Below, piece by piece: positions 11,550-20,715 of a stretch of DNA of 64,000 bases; the stretch's first letter is position 1; each line of letters begins with the position of its first letter. A program made the position numbers and the translations under genes. The DNA comes from Paramyrothecium sp. XJ0827 (taxonomy: Eukaryota; Ascomycota; Sordariomycetes; Hypocreales; Stachybotryaceae), in NCBI GenBank assembly GCA_020881915.1, contig JAJFPB010000008.1, positions 620,001 through 684,000 of the forward strand, written 5' to 3'. The notes under the pieces are model-generated. The model did no database searches. It was not told where the DNA came from and saw only the letters and a program-made list of their open reading frames with translations.

Positions 11550-12384
11550 GCTGCCACTGCATGGAAGCTGTCCAACGTGGTTTCATAACAGTGTCTGCAC
11601 ATGTCCCGGAACCACATGCCTGGAGGTCCGCTACTGGGTCCTTTCCTACCGAGCTGCAGTAGTCCGACGGACTCTGGTCGGGATTGAATCACCGTGGCAC
11701 GCTTACACTGGCTGTGTCTTACTGCCGATTTCTGGCAGACTCAAGTTCCTTCTGGGGCATGTCCGTGATACTGATCTTTCCACCTCTTGTTCCACACTCT
11801 GCTATTCGGTGGGTGACAGTGATACACTCTGTTCAGACTGCTCGTTTCCTCAACTTAGCTCTGGCTTGCCCTTCGTCGTTCTTACATTGAAGAACTGTTC
11901 AACAAGCGTTCATCTGACAAAAACCACGGCGCCTGACAGCGATCGTTTGCAAGCGACCGTTTGCAGAAGCCCCTGCTTTGGTGAGGGAGTACTACATCGT
12001 TTCCCCAGATGCCGATCCATGCCCATGTTGAGTCAAGTGAGAGGACGGCCCAGAGGCTTCCATAGTACCACAGATTGCTTACAGCGGCATGGCCTGCGCC
12101 TCACACATTCCCATATTCTCATTCTGTTGCGAGGATTACAGGCTATTTTCTTCTTTTGCTATACCCGAGTCCGATTTATCCACGTCAGGTATTTCTTTTT
12201 TAGGGCTGGCGCATCTCAGTGAGGATCAATGCAGCAGATAATCCTGATTTCGCAACCTTGGTCTCACAGTGCTCTTTTGCCCCTTCGACCAATCTAACCT
12301 CCTGCATATAAGCTCGTTTGCGCATGCGTGATTTGTTTCCTTTGTTGTTAAGGCCACCCTCAGGACCATCTTGTCGATGGGTTT

Positions 12385-12391
12385 TTGGCGG
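12385..12391 (-). promoter_or_regulatory. CCNCCAA core (CCGCCAA)
   Basis: Core match, 489 bp upstream of the aldolase start codon. One of two cores in the lga1-proximal 500 bp. Confidence 0.35.
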
Positions 12392-12604
12392 TACCAATCT
12401 AATGGGTTGCCACGATATCCTCCCACACCACCACTATTGCAGGCTTGGCTAGTTAGCTCCTCCTCCGCCTCCTCCACAATCTGCCCACGAGACTAAAAAC
12501 TGGTGGTCCCCAAATTCCCCTCAGAGGGCTAGTTTATTGGCTCGGACCAATTTCCCTCGAGAGAATGATCCCTTTCCGGCACAGCATTCATGCTTCGGCC
12601 GAGC

Positions 12605-12611
12605 CCACCAA
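12605..12611 (+). promoter_or_regulatory. CCNCCAA core (CCACCAA)
   Basis: Core match, 269 bp upstream of the aldolase start and about 90 bp upstream of the TATA-like box. It is the best placed of the five to activate lga1. Confidence 0.45.
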
Positions 12612-12697
12612 CCCAGTGAGGCCAGGAGAATCTAAGGGACCCCAGACCATGACCGGAGCGTCCCCCTCGGCTTAGGAGGGGGTCATTGCCCAAGCTC

Positions 12698-12706
12698 TAT
12701 AAGTAG
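12698..12706 (+). promoter_or_regulatory. TATA-like box of lga1 (TATAAGTAG)
   Basis: Lies 174 bp upstream of the ATG and is followed by a C/T-rich initiator and leader, a common fungal arrangement for strongly regulated genes. Confidence 0.5.
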
Positions 12707-12879
12707 GCAGGCTCGGGCAGCGCGTCCCGAAATTGTGAATGTGCTCTTGTCTTGTCTCGTCCCTGCGCTGTACTCCATCATCTTCACCTACTTCCACTTG
12801 AAGACACTCACTTCCGACTCGCGCGCCTCACCCTCACTTCCACCCTCCACACTTCATCTCACAAATCTCTACAATCATC

Positions 12880-13866
12880 ATGGCGGCTGTGAACGGCTCT
12901 GCAACCAACGGGTCTTCGGCCTCGCGCCGTACCCTGCCATGCGGCATCTACGCTCCCACCATGACCTTCTTCGACCCCGAGACGGAAGACCTTGATATCC
13001 CTACAATCAAGAAGCACGCCGAACGACTGGTTCGCGCCGGCCTCGTCGGCCTGGTCATCATGGGTTCCAATGGAGAGGCCGTCCACTGCACCCGGGAGGA
13101 GAAGGCTGCCGTCGTCAAGGCTAGCCGTGAGGCTCTCGATGAGGCGGGCTTCCACTCGACTCCCATCATCTTCGGTGCTACCGAGGGCAGCGTCCGGGGA
13201 ACCATCGAGCTGACCCAGCTTGCCGCCGATGCCGGTGCCGACTACACTTTGGTCCTGCCCCCCTCATACTTCCGCGCCCAGATGGACGAGGAGGCCGTCG
13301 TCAACTACTTCCTGAACCTCGCTGACAAGAGCGCGCTCCCCATCATCATCTACAACTACCCCGGCGCCGTGAGCGGCATCGACCTGGACAGCGATGTCCT
13401 CATCAAGCTTGCCGAGCACCCCAACATTGTCGGAACCAAGTTCACCTGCGGAAACAACGGCAAGCTTACTCGCGTGGCCCGCGCTACCAAGGCCAAGACG
13501 CCTTTCTCAGAGGGCTCCGGCTACATGGCATTCGGTGGCATGTGCGACTTCACCGTCCAGACCCTTGTCAGCGGCGGCAGCGGCATTATTGCCGGTGGTG
13601 CTAACGTGATGCCCAAGCTGTGTGCTCGCGTCTGGAACCTGTACTCGGAGGGCAAGAAGGAGGAGGCCGCCGAGCTGCAGAAGATTCTCAGCGCGGGCGA
13701 CTGGCCCCTGACCAAGGCCGCCATTGCTGGCACCAAGGGAGCTATCCAGACCTACTACGGCTACGGAGGATACCCCCGTCGACCTCTCAAGCGCCTCGAC
13801 AGCGCTCGCACTGCCGCGATTGAGGAGGGTACCCGCGAGGCTATGGAAGTCGAGAAGAGCCTGTAA
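12880..13866 (+). CDS. lga1: 2-keto-3-deoxy-L-galactonate aldolase (LGA1/GaaC)
   Basis: Third step of fungal galacturonate catabolism: splits 2-keto-3-deoxy-L-galactonate to pyruvate and L-glyceraldehyde. Single exon, 328 residues, a dihydrodipicolinate synthase/N-acetylneuraminate lyase-type TIM barrel. Visible family features are the substrate-binding MGSNGEAVHCTREE block, YNYPGAVSG with catalytic Tyr158, and the Schiff-base Lys187 in GTKFTCGN. The C-terminal region ends in YGGYPRRPLKRL. The start context is a clean ATC ATC ATG G. The divergent partner is the pathway's reductase, which fixes the substrate better than the fold alone. The dehydratase (GaaB/LGD1) and glyceraldehyde reductase (GaaD/GLD1) are not in this window. 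Confidence 0.92.
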   Translation: MAAVNGSATNGSSASRRTLPCGIYAPTMTFFDPETEDLDIPTIKKHAERLVRAGLVGLVIMGSNGEAVHCTREEKAAVVKASREALDEAGFHSTPIIFGATEGSVRGTIELTQLAADAGADYTLVLPPSYFRAQMDEEAVVNYFLNLADKSALPIIIYNYPGAVSGIDLDSDVLIKLAEHPNIVGTKFTCGNNGKLTRVARATKAKTPFSEGSGYMAFGGMCDFTVQTLVSGGSGIIAGGANVMPKLCARVWNLYSEGKKEEAAELQKILSAGDWPLTKAAIAGTKGAIQTYYGYGGYPRRPLKRLDSARTAAIEEGTREAMEVEKSL

Positions 13867-14940
13867 AGTGGGATGGACTTCGGGGCTGAAATGGGCGAAA
13901 GGGTAAAAAACATCACGTCATGTGCAGGAGTTTTTTGGGGCGGGACATTTACGGCCGAAGCATGAGCCGAATACCGAACCCAGTTCCGGTGTCGCACACC
14001 TGAGCAAGTAACGAATGATTGCTCACGCTGCGACGGGAGCTGAATTGCTTAGCAAAAGAAAGCGTTCATTCGCATCCTCATCGGCTGAAGATAATGGCCT
14101 AGAGAAGCTGAATTTTTATTCATTATTCACTGTTCATCTTCATGTCCTACTGTTCATCCATCATGTTTTATTTTTTTGAGCATTAGCATGCATTGCGCAC
14201 GGTAGCAGGAGCTGAAATGACTTATCAAAGCAACTGACCTCAGTATCGAGTGTTTCGTCTTTCTATTTTCGTGTTGTGAGGCGTGCTGTGCAAGTGCTTC
14301 GTCGAAGTCATGAGTACTGTCCTTTTTGGAGGCACGACCTTGGTGAGGCCGGATGCACCACTGACACGACGGTATCTTGTTCGGGCTTTTTGGTGAGTCT
14401 TCCCGAGTCTGGGTTATGGGGCAACCCCGCCGCCAGCGATTGACTACTGGCGAGAATGGTTGCTTGCTGCAGCAAAATGTCTCGAGCTACCGAGAGTGGA
14501 CAAGCGGGTTTCATTCACACCTAGCTCTACCTCGCGCTAGTTGGGCGGGAACAGTTGGAGATGGAGCCCAGTCTTCCTAGGACTTTGGTGATTCAAGATG
14601 CTGCATTCCCAGCTTCCGATGTCTATAGATGTTGGTAAGGCTAGGAAGTAGGTGGCTCGGGTCCCGAGATATGCGCTGGGGCAGCGCTTTAAAAAGAAAT
14701 AAAAACCCCGTCCAGCGCCGGAACGCCCATGTTGCCAAAAGCGGGCTCTCTGTCGCAAGACACCTTCCCCGATCAAGGTAAATACACGCCCTGACTAAGC
14801 CGCTGACTTCATCTGCGACATGGAGTGATTATTAGAGGCGTTGCCGTTCATCCGCTCCTGCGATTGTTCACTCATCTCTCCCAATCCGCCAGTCTAGAAA
14901 TCACAATTCACCCCAAAGGTGGAGGAGGAGACCCGGAAGC
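13867..14940. other. Intergenic region between lga1 and the MFS gene
   Basis: 1.07 kb. Short open frames only. No recognised gene or repeat. Confidence 0.5.
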
Positions 14941-16680
14941 ATGCCTGGAGAACAGCACGAGGATCCGGAGCGCCTCGGCGCAGCCGGCGGCCAGCCGGCG
15001 GACACGGAGCGGACGCCGCTGCTCCAGCCACAGCCCGCTGATGCCAATGGAGCAGCTCCAGAGAACGGCGTGCCTCAAGGGCAGGAGGAGGAACGGACCG
15101 TCCTCGCCAAGGATGTTTCGTTTACGAAGCTGGCTGTGATCATGATCACCGTCTGGCTCGGAACCTTCCTCGGCGCCATCGACTCCACCATCATCGCGAC
15201 CCTGTCGGGCCCCATCTCGAGCGAGTTCGAGTCGCTCAGCCTGCTGTCGTGGCTCGCCACCGCGTACCTAATCTCGAACGCCGCCTGCCAGCCCATCTCC
15301 GGCCGGCTGACGGACATCTTCGGCCGCGGGCCCGGCCTGGTCTTCAGCAACGTCTTCTTCGCCGCGGGCAACCTCATCTGCGGGCTGGCGCAGGACCAGT
15401 ACGTCATGATCCTGGGCCGCGTCGTCGCGGGCATCGGCGGAGGCGGCTTGATGAGCATCTCGACCTTTGTCGCCTCCGACATGATCCCCCTGCGCTCGCG
15501 CGGTATCGCGCAGGGCATCGGGAACATTTCCTATGGGTCCGGCGCCATGCTTGGCAGCGTGATCGGTGGCCTTCTGAACGACCACACAAAATGGGGCTGG
15601 AGGCTCGCCTTTCTCATCCAAGTCCCTCCGGTCCTCGTCTCGGCTGTGGCTGTTGCATTTTTGGTCAAAATCCCGCCCAAGCAGTCCGACAAGTCGTACC
15701 TCGCCCGTATCGATTTTGGTGGCGTCTTGTTCACCGTGTCTTTCCTCGTGCTCCTGCTTCTGGGCCTCAACGCAGGAGGCAATCTGGTGCCCTGGACCCA
15801 TCCCCTACCGCTGACCACTATACCTCTGTCAGTCGTCACCTTTGGATTGTTCATTTGGTGGGAGAGCAAGGCTGTCCAGCCCATCATCCCGGTTCGGCTT
15901 CTGGCAACTCGGACGGTGCTTGCCGCCTGCTTCACCAACCTCTTCTGCACCATGGCCACCTTTTGCGGCATATTCTATGTTCCGCTTTACCTGCAGGTCA
16001 TGGGTGACTCGGCTTTCACCGCCGGCCTCAAAATGCTTCCTTCCCCTGTCGGCATTTCTGTCGGATCCTTGACGTCAGGATTTATCATGAGGAAGACGGG
16101 CCGTTATACGAAGCTGGCGATTGTGAACGTCCTCATTGTAATCACTGGCGCTGTCCTCTTCACGTTGCAGAATCAGAATAGCCCATCCTGGCTCACGAGC
16201 CTTGCGTTTTTCTTCGTCGGAGGAGGCTATGGGGCCATGTTGACGACGACCATGGTGGGATGCATTGCAGCTGTCGATCATTCGCAACAGGCAGTTGTCA
16301 CTTCAGCTACATGTAAGCATGCTCTCATATTATACAGTGCCTTGCCGCAACATACTGACCGATTATCAGATCTTGCCAGAAGTCTTGGCGGCACTGTTGG
16401 CATAACAGTTGGCTCTGCCGTCTACCAAAACATTCTCAAGGACAGTTTGTGGCAGAGGTTCGGCGATCGTCCCGGCGCTGCCGAGGAGATTAAACGCATC
16501 CGTGACAACCTGGGCGAACTGAAGCATCTCCCGGAAGGCTGGTTCGCTGGTGTCATGGAGTCCTACATTGAGGCCTTCCGTGGGGTGTGGCTGACGATAG
16601 TGGGCTTGTCAGTTCTTGGACTAATCAGTGTTTCTCTTATGAAGCACCACACACTGCACTCCAATCTCGAGAGGCGGTAA
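14941..16680 (+). CDS. MFS transporter, DHA2-type 14-TM family (vacuolar amino-acid/multidrug transporter-like)
   Basis: Proton-coupled transporter; substrate unknown. Exons 14941-16312 and 16370-16680 give 560 residues. A polar N-terminal tail (about 1-60) carries an acidic dileucine-type signal, ERTPLL, which suggests vacuolar sorting as in Fnx1/Vba proteins. The first helix has the DHA2 signature GTFLGAIDSTIIATL, followed by the loop 2-3 signature GRLTDIFGR (motif A) and the GRVVAGIGGGG region. Later helices are visible as hydrophobic blocks to about 530. The 57-nt intron is a multiple of three and contains no stop, so a naive translation reads through it and inserts 19 foreign residues. 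Splicing restores SATYLARSLGGTVG, which is the family motif. It could equally be a plasma-membrane drug exporter. Confidence 0.87.
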   Translation: MPGEQHEDPERLGAAGGQPADTERTPLLQPQPADANGAAPENGVPQGQEEERTVLAKDVSFTKLAVIMITVWLGTFLGAIDSTIIATLSGPISSEFESLSLLSWLATAYLISNAACQPISGRLTDIFGRGPGLVFSNVFFAAGNLICGLAQDQYVMILGRVVAGIGGGGLMSISTFVASDMIPLRSRGIAQGIGNISYGSGAMLGSVIGGLLNDHTKWGWRLAFLIQVPPVLVSAVAVAFLVKIPPKQSDKSYLARIDFGGVLFTVSFLVLLLLGLNAGGNLVPWTHPLPLTTIPLSVVTFGLFIWWESKAVQPIIPVRLLATRTVLAACFTNLFCTMATFCGIFYVPLYLQVMGDSAFTAGLKMLPSPVGISVGSLTSGFIMRKTGRYTKLAIVNVLIVITGAVLFTLQNQNSPSWLTSLAFFFVGGGYGAMLTTTMVGCIAAVDHSQQAVVTSATCKHALILYSALPQHTDRLSDLARSLGGTVGITVGSAVYQNILKDSLWQRFGDRPGAAEEIKRIRDNLGELKHLPEGWFAGVMESYIEAFRGVWLTIVGLSVLGLISVSLMKHHTLHSNLERR

Positions 16681-17082
16681 AGATGTGGTAGTTATGACGA
16701 TATCACAATTTACAAAGGCAGTTGACAGATCGGCAGCTACATAGATGTAAGATTATCACAAAATAGAAACGGCAGTGGATTCTTGTGGAAAATCGGCTAA
16801 AAACGTCAAGTTACGGTTTTTCTTCCATACCACCTGACTACGTTCCCGTTCCAGTCCATGTCATGCTACGAAATTGCCAACTATTCTGTTTCGTCCCTCA
16901 TAACACAAAGAATGGCACAGGTTTTGCTGAACTTATATTCGTGTTTACTAGAAAGGACATATCATGAGGGGCATTTACCACCCGCGGGTAATGATTCGTA
17001 GCAGCTGATATACACATGGCAGCACCTGGTAGTGCTCCTTCTACACTCTGTCTCCCTCCACCGGGGAAGCTTTCCTTTACGC
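16681..17082. other. Intergenic region between two convergent genes
   Basis: About 400 bp between the stops of the MFS gene and the secreted repeat protein gene. AT-richer than its surroundings, typical of 3' ends. Nothing else seen. Confidence 0.5.
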
Positions 17083-19662
17083 CTACGGAGCTCCGGGGAT
17101 CTTGTACATGGCCATGACGGGGCCACCAGAGAAGCACCTCGCGCCGTCGTAGAGGTTCAGGCGAGGGCCGCGGGTCAACCTCGTGGGCCGGCCACCAGAC
17201 GTGGGGAAGGAGAAGATCTCGTGGCTGACCTCGACAGAGCCGTAGATGTAACCGTCGTCGGCGCCATAGATGGCGGGCCAGATGTTGTTGCCGGCAACGT
17301 ATCCGTACTGCTCAATCATCTCCCACTCGTTCGTCGAAGGATCCCAGCTGATAAGGGCAGAAAACGAGGGCTCGAAGCTAGCAACAGTGTAGAACCGGGC
17401 AGTGTTGGGTACATAGGCGATATCGCGCAGGCAGTTGACAGGGAATTCATAGAAGGAAGAAGAGCCCTGGTTGACGATCCTGCCGTAGTCCGGCGAGTCG
17501 GGATCGACGTCGATCTCAATCCAGTCGTTTCTGGCAGTGGTGGTGAACACAAAGTAGCGGCCAAACTCGGTAATGTCACCGGCGCGGAGATCCGTCAGGC
17601 CGGTAGGCAGCTCACTAACAATGGTAGAAGAACCATCAGATGCAATGCGGACAAGGTTGCGGCTCTCAAGGCTAAGCACGATGGCATATAGGTAGTTATC
17701 CAGAATGTTGTAACCGAGGGCGTTGAGCTCGGGGCCGGGTCCGATTCTGTCCCTGATGACAGTCGGCAAACCCGACAAGAGGTCGATTTTTCCAAGTTGT
17801 CTCTGGTAGAGGTAGAAGCCGGCATCTTCGCAGGCGAATGGTGGCCCAGGAGGGAGGCGGTTAATTTCATCTTCGGGTTCATTAATGTTACTTAGACCGA
17901 ATGTTGCCTCTGATGATGGGCTAGTCGTCGTATCTGAGCTAGAAGACGACGAGTCTGAGGTCGTGGATGTAATTGTTAAGGAGGTTCCAGGTGTTGACCC
18001 AGACGTGGTTGTGGTCAAGACTCCAGATGATGTGGAAGTGGTTGTGGTTGAATCTATAGTTGAAGGGGTAGTCGTGCTTGAAGTAAGGCTTGTAGGAGTC
18101 GATCCTGATGTGGTTGTAGAGATCTCAGTGGACTGCGTGCTTGTGGATGTTGTCTCGCTCCCAGAAGAGGGCGAGGTTGTGGATGTGGTTAAATCTGCAG
18201 GAGATTGCGTGGTCGATGTTGCAGCCAAGGCTCCAGGGGATTCAGTTGTTGTGGAAGTGGTCAAAGCTTCAGAGGATTGCGTGGTCGAGCTTGTAGTTAA
18301 GGTTCCAGGGGCCTCCGTTGTTGAGCTTGAAGAGACCCCAGGGGACGGCGTGGTTGTAGACGTGGTCGAGTCTAGCGGCGATGGCGTCGTTGTGGCCAGT
18401 GCCGCCGCCGTACTTGTAGACGCAGATACGGGTGTGCTCGTTACTGGCGTCTGGATCACGACAGTGCCGGAGATGATCCCGTTTGGCGGTATTGTGGCAA
18501 CAGTGGTAGGGCCAGAGATCGGTACCGACCCTGTGTACGGCTCGGTGACTGTCACGAAAGGTACTTGCACCACGACGATACCAGGATCCCCGCCAGTCGG
18601 CGGGATCGTGGTGACCGGAACGGGGAAGAGAAATATGTCCGTGCCGGTGTAGGGCTCCGTGACGGTCGTGTATGGCACCTGGACGAAGATGGTCCCTGGC
18701 ACTGTGCCTGATGGTGGCACTGTTGCGACTGTGGTGGGGTCTATAATAGGCAAAAGGCCATTGTAGGGTTCCGTAACAGTTGTGTAAACGGGAGTCTGGA
18801 CGAAGACAGTGCCAGGGACGTTTGGATCACTAGGGATAGTTGTTGAAGTGACTGGACCAAAGATGGGATCAGAACCAGTGTAGGGTTGCGTGACCGTTGT
18901 AAGCGGCACCTGCACGATGACCGTGCCTTGGTCGATTCCGGAAGCTGGAACAGTGGTAGTCGTTTGGCCTTGGATTGGATCAGTTCCAGTGTACGGCACT
19001 GTGATGGTCGTAAACACAGGCGTCTGCACGAAAACGGTTCCAGGTGAGCCAGGACCATCGGGAAAGATGGTGGTGGTGACAGGGGCTGTAACAGGGTCTA
19101 GTCCGATATAGGGGAGGGTGTACGTGGTGAGCGGGATTTGGACAATGACAGTCCCAGGCGTAGTCCCCACTGGTGGTACCGTGATGGTAGTCGGGGCTGT
19201 GATGGGGTCGACGCCAGTGTAAGGCTCAGTGACCGTTGTGAATAGTGACGTGATGGGGGCTGGTGTTTGAACCAAGATGGTGGTTGGTCCCGTGCCCTGT
19301 GGTGGGATAGTGATGGTAGTGGCCACAGTGATAGGAACGGTACCAGTGTAAACCTGTGTGACAAAGGTTTGGCCTGGGTTTGGCGCCTCGATAATGACCG
19401 TCCCAGGTATAGAGCCTACCGCTGAGATGGTTGTGACGGTTGCGGTGCCCGGAATAACGTCCGTCTCCTCCGGCCCAAGCGTGATCGTGACATAGGTCGG
19501 CGCGCATGCAGTGATGTATGTGTAGCAAATTTGGGGACCAAATTGCTGTGCAAAATCTCTTTGAACAATGTCAACGCCAAATTCCGGTCGGTCTTGCTGG
19601 AGAGCAAAACCCGCCGCAAGCCCGGCCAAAGGCAACAGCGAGGGCAGCGTGCGTTTCAGCAT
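17083..19662 (-). CDS. Secreted Thr/Pro-rich repeat protein with C-terminal DUF6923-like domain (adhesin-like)
   Basis: Single exon, 859 residues; function unknown, probably cell surface or secreted. A signal peptide covers residues 1-20 (basic start, LLPLAGLAAGFA core). A short Cys-containing head follows. Eight tandem units of 37-43 residues run from about 104 to 408, each opening with PYTGxDPI or a close variant and containing xxGTVxVQTP. A Ser/Thr-rich stalk spans about 409-590 (TTST, SSSS runs), likely heavily O-glycosylated. The end is a globular domain of about 260 residues (FACEDAGFYLYQRQL onward) resembling the fungal DUF6923 beta-propeller-like family. No GPI-anchor hydrophobic tail is present. 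Units differ enough to be old, but alternate VQxPLTT and VQTPVxTT types suggest growth by two-unit steps. Divergent to a small Cys-rich surface-type gene. Confidence 0.85.
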   Translation of the reverse strand: MLKRTLPSLLPLAGLAAGFALQQDRPEFGVDIVQRDFAQQFGPQICYTYITACAPTYVTITLGPEETDVIPGTATVTTISAVGSIPGTVIIEAPNPGQTFVTQVYTGTVPITVATTITIPPQGTGPTTILVQTPAPITSLFTTVTEPYTGVDPITAPTTITVPPVGTTPGTVIVQIPLTTYTLPYIGLDPVTAPVTTTIFPDGPGSPGTVFVQTPVFTTITVPYTGTDPIQGQTTTTVPASGIDQGTVIVQVPLTTVTQPYTGSDPIFGPVTSTTIPSDPNVPGTVFVQTPVYTTVTEPYNGLLPIIDPTTVATVPPSGTVPGTIFVQVPYTTVTEPYTGTDIFLFPVPVTTIPPTGGDPGIVVVQVPFVTVTEPYTGSVPISGPTTVATIPPNGIISGTVVIQTPVTSTPVSASTSTAAALATTTPSPLDSTTSTTTPSPGVSSSSTTEAPGTLTTSSTTQSSEALTTSTTTESPGALAATSTTQSPADLTTSTTSPSSGSETTSTSTQSTEISTTTSGSTPTSLTSSTTTPSTIDSTTTTSTSSGVLTTTTSGSTPGTSLTITSTTSDSSSSSSDTTTSPSSEATFGLSNINEPEDEINRLPPGPPFACEDAGFYLYQRQLGKIDLLSGLPTVIRDRIGPGPELNALGYNILDNYLYAIVLSLESRNLVRIASDGSSTIVSELPTGLTDLRAGDITEFGRYFVFTTTARNDWIEIDVDPDSPDYGRIVNQGSSSFYEFPVNCLRDIAYVPNTARFYTVASFEPSFSALISWDPSTNEWEMIEQYGYVAGNNIWPAIYGADDGYIYGSVEVSHEIFSFPTSGGRPTRLTRGPRLNLYDGARCFSGGPVMAMYKIPGAP
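18439..19353 (-). repeat. Eight-unit coding tandem repeat within the secreted repeat protein
   Basis: Unit length 111-129 nt. Opening residues of successive units are VYTGTVPI, PYTGVDPI, PYIGLDPV, PYTGTDPI, PYTGSDPI, PYNGLLPI, PYTGTDIF and PYTGSVPI. Units 3-5 alternate between a shorter (37 residue) and a longer (39 residue) form, compatible with duplication of a two-unit block. Confidence 0.8.
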
Positions 19663-20715
19663 TGCCGCGACTCACAACGGGCCAACCGAAGTAGAAGACA
19701 AGCGAATGATGAGAAGGGCTCTGCCGAGCAGTAATCTCAGGAGCGGCACCGTTGGACAAGACAAGTTATCAAGCCAACGGGCGGCCCAAAACCTTGGGTC
19801 CTGCCCTTCTATAAGTGTGCCATTTATGCCATCTGGAGCATTTCCAAAACAAGCCATCGACGGGAATGGATCTGGTAGAATCGCAATATCGGCAAATGCC
19901 ATAGCCAAGCGCAGCATGGGGTGCACATTTGGCGGCAGGCGGTATGTTGTGCGCCACAATGGGGGGTGTCTGGTACAGCTTCCAGGCCTGCAACGGGCAT
20001 CCTCATCCTTTGAGACAAGGCCATGCCGCCTTCATTCTTCATGGTGGGGAGAGGGAAAGCACCTAAGTATGAGGTTCCCATGGCGATGGGTCACAGTGAG
20101 ACATCGCCCATAAGCCGGGATCGATGCTGCATCGGAGACCTTGTCAACTGGTGGTAAAACGGTTTGCGATCTAGCAAACCAAAGTGCTGTGACCATTTTC
20201 GCTGAACTTCCTCGAAGTAATAAAACGCTATACGACGGTTACGCATTGGATACTTCTGGATACCTCAACCCTCACAAGGTGCGAATCTCCTTGCGACCAC
20301 GCGCGGCGATCGCAAGGAGTACCTAGACAGCGGAACCTTCAAGACATTTCAGCGCGTCGCGTTTCCGCGACCGTCAACGCGTTAATGGATTCTCCCGAGG
20401 CGCTCGACAGCGGGACTTCCCTAGTCTGGAACGGATCGTGAAACCGTTTGCGGTTGAACGCACTCGGGCAACCGCATACCAGCCGATGGCTCGGTTGCCA
20501 GGGAGCATTGAACAAGTTGCCAAAACACGTAAGTCGACGGTAAGAAAGATGGATTATATATGCATATGCCGCATGTATCAAGCGATGGACTTGTTCCTCA
20601 TGCTTTGTATCGACCGTTGTCGACGAATTCGCTCTTTTTGCCGCTATCGTTTAGTCGGACGCCTTCCCATCACACTCATTCATTATCACTCTCGTTAAGT
20701 TGATATCCAACCAAG
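19663..20715. other. Divergent intergenic region between two surface-protein genes
   Basis: 1.05 kb separating the starts of the repeat protein (left) and the small Cys-rich protein (right). A TATA-rich run (GATTATATATGCATATGCC) near 20550 is a candidate promoter element of the right gene. No gene seen between. Confidence 0.45.

Larger units (their letters stand above)
10029..12879. promoter_or_regulatory. Shared divergent promoter region of gaaA and lga1
   Basis: 2.85 kb separates the two divergent start codons. Five CCNCCAA cores, counting both strands, lie at 10400-10406, 11391-11397, 11543-11549, 12385-12391 and 12605-12611. About 1.4 would be expected by chance at equal base frequencies. 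A purine-rich tract at 10082-10125 is pyrimidine-rich in the direction of gaaA. A pyrimidine-rich leader at about 12740-12870 precedes lga1. A 278-codon open frame at 11386-12222 starts at TTG and has no protein-like character, so I do not call it. Confidence 0.7.

Noticed and set aside
11386..12222. 278-codon plus-strand open frame in the gaaA/lga1 promoter region
   Set aside because: Starts at TTG rather than ATG, translation is Cys/Leu-rich without domain character, and it lies in a region better explained as promoter.
15249..16007. 252-codon frame overlapping the MFS gene in another frame
   Set aside because: Arg/Pro/His-rich shadow; the other frame has clear MFS motifs.
17885..18652. 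255-codon frame opposite the Ser/Thr stalk of the repeat protein
   Set aside because: Antisense of a low-complexity Thr/Ser coding region gives long Val/Asp/Glu runs; a composition artefact.
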